A stretch of 64,000 bases of DNA from Bradyrhizobium sp. ISRA430 (GTDB taxonomy: Bacteria > Pseudomonadota > Alphaproteobacteria > Rhizobiales > Xanthobacteraceae): the NCBI RefSeq assembly GCF_029909975.1, contig NZ_CP094516.1:2852001-2916000 (forward strand), given 5' to 3'. Below, one piece after another: positions 63,163 to 64,000 of this stretch. The position numbers were made by a program, and so were the translations under genes. The notes beneath the pieces are model-generated. The model ran no database searches and had not been told where the DNA came from. It saw only the letters and a program-made list of their open reading frames with translations. Numbering within the stretch: position 1 is the stretch's first letter; every line of letters begins with the position of its first letter.

Positions 63163-63501
63163 GCACTTCCTCATCTGTCGTTCGCGGGTCCGGAATAGGC
63201 AGCCGCGAGTCAGCCCGTTTAATGCAAATGCATGAAAACCCCAAGACCAAAATGATTGCGTTCTACGAGGGGCTGTCGCGGGAGCATTGCATTTCAACGA
63301 GACCTCGCCTGACGCGGGAGGCGCGATTTAACGAGAATGTGTGCCGAGAGGCCTAGCGGCTGTCAGCCCGACGTGCTATTTTTGATCTACTCAGATTGAG
63401 CATATCTGAGCCCAGACGAAGTCCGGCCCGGCCTTTTGGCCGGATTTCTCAGGCCTCATATATACTCATCTAGAGCATAATTAACGCACGGGGAGACTTC
63501 G
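63163..63501. promoter_or_regulatory. nadA upstream region
   Basis: 339 bp with no gene. It contains an inverted repeat CTCAGAT - 7 nt - ATCTGAG (63390-63410), a short hairpin CCGGCC-TTTT-GGCCGG (63428-63443) and a sigma-70-like promoter TTGGCC - 17 nt - TATATA (63436-63464). nadA starts at 63502 behind GGGGAGA. The first 200 bp show nothing further. Confidence 0.5.
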
Positions 63502-64000
63502 ATGCCGATCACTGGAATTTACGGCCCTGACGATTTTGCCAGCCGGCCTCAAGGCCAACCCACCATACCCGCGCGCCCCGCGCCGGCGCGCACCGAGGCC
63601 GCGCTGCCTATGCCGTCGCTCGAATGGACGGCCGAGGTCGAAGCGGCCACCGCGCATCTCTACGATCGCGTCAAGCACGTGATCCCGCCGATCGAGTGGC
63701 CGCTGATGGCGCCGACGATCAAGGCGATCAACGAGCTGAAGCAAGCGCGCAACGCAGTGATCCTTGCGCACAACTACCAGGCGCCCGAGATCTTCCACTG
63801 CGTCGCCGACATCGGCGGTGACTCGCTCCAGCTCGCGGTCGAAGCGACCAAGGTGAAGGCCGGCATCATCGTCCAGTGCGGCGTGCACTTCATGGCGGAG
63901 ACCTCGAAGCTGCTCAATCCGGACAAGACGGTGCTGATCCCCGACACGCGCGCCGGCTGCTCGCTTGCCGCCAGCATCACCGGTGCGGACGTTCGCCTGC
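63502..64000 (+). CDS. nadA: Quinolinate synthase NadA, N-terminal part (runs off window)
   Basis: 166 residues are visible from the ATG at 63502, with GGGGAGA upstream. They include an N-terminal extension ([20 protein letters not shown]), then the family blocks [58 protein letters not shown] and [14 protein letters not shown]. The two cysteines here (QCGVHFMAE and AGCSLA) belong to the Fe-S cluster and active-site region. NadA condenses iminoaspartate with dihydroxyacetone phosphate in NAD synthesis. Candidate regulation by the NrtR-like protein at 54119. Confidence 0.93.
   Translation, partial: MPITGIYGPDDFASRPQGQPTIPARPAPARTEAALPMPSLEWTAEVEAATAHLYDRVKHVIPPIEWPLMAPTIKAINELKQARNAVILAHNYQAPEIFHCVADIGGDSLQLAVEATKVKAGIIVQCGVHFMAETSKLLNPDKTVLIPDTRAGCSLAASITGADVRL

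Overview
The window is GC-rich alphaproteobacterial chromosome and most resembles Bradyrhizobium or a close relative. The signs are a red-type (form IC) RuBisCO operon with cbbX, several small-protein families typical of that group, palindromic intergenic repeats, and many promoter-like GGAAC-N16-(C/G)GTT elements matching the EcfG general-stress sigma factor. No insertion sequence, prophage, integrase or CRISPR array was seen. One tRNA (Pro, CGG) is present.

Region 1 (1-17.2 kb) is an accessory-looking stress island. Many short genes (HlyD N-terminus, PRC-barrel, DUF4142, PAP2 plus two DUF3147 proteins, a ribbon-helix-helix-like protein, small secreted, membrane or very basic proteins) flank a 6.3-kb gene for a cytosolic hybrid histidine kinase. 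That kinase has eleven 92-residue HAMP repeats, GAF, HisKA/HATPase and three receiver domains, and is followed 13 nt later by a REC-PAS-HWE kinase. At least nine of these genes have an EcfG-type element upstream. The giant kinase has a perfect GGAAC-N16-CGTT, so sensor and effectors probably belong to one stress regulon.

Region 2 (17.5-22.5 kb) holds a DegP/HtrA protease with an inverted repeat just before its start codon, and an amino-acid-type binding protein divergent from a GntR regulator and a DadA-like FAD oxidoreductase.

Region 3 (22.8-32.8 kb) is the complete Calvin-cycle operon cbbF-P-T-A-L-S-X-E on the minus strand, with cbbR divergent. A 10-bp stem lies between cbbS and cbbX.

Region 4 (32.8-37.9 kb) carries small membrane proteins, a TetR-MFS pair with matching operators, a second group of EcfG-linked small genes and tRNA-Pro. 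Region 5 (37.9-63.2 kb) is mostly housekeeping: Sua5, an FAD-linked dehydrogenase, GNAT, Nudix enzymes, a GrdB-like protein with a CoA-transferase, SRAP, an ECF sigma factor with a DUF4142/cupredoxin cluster sharing its promoter motif, sulfurtransferase, dihydroorotase, YgfZ, Tag, an HD protein, a phosphatase, an NrtR-like regulator, DUF2339, a chemoreceptor, an AcuI-like reductase and an MFS transporter. Six palindromic repeats lie in the intergenic gaps between 41.5 and 53.6 kb. The window ends inside nadA, about 8 kb from the NrtR-like gene.
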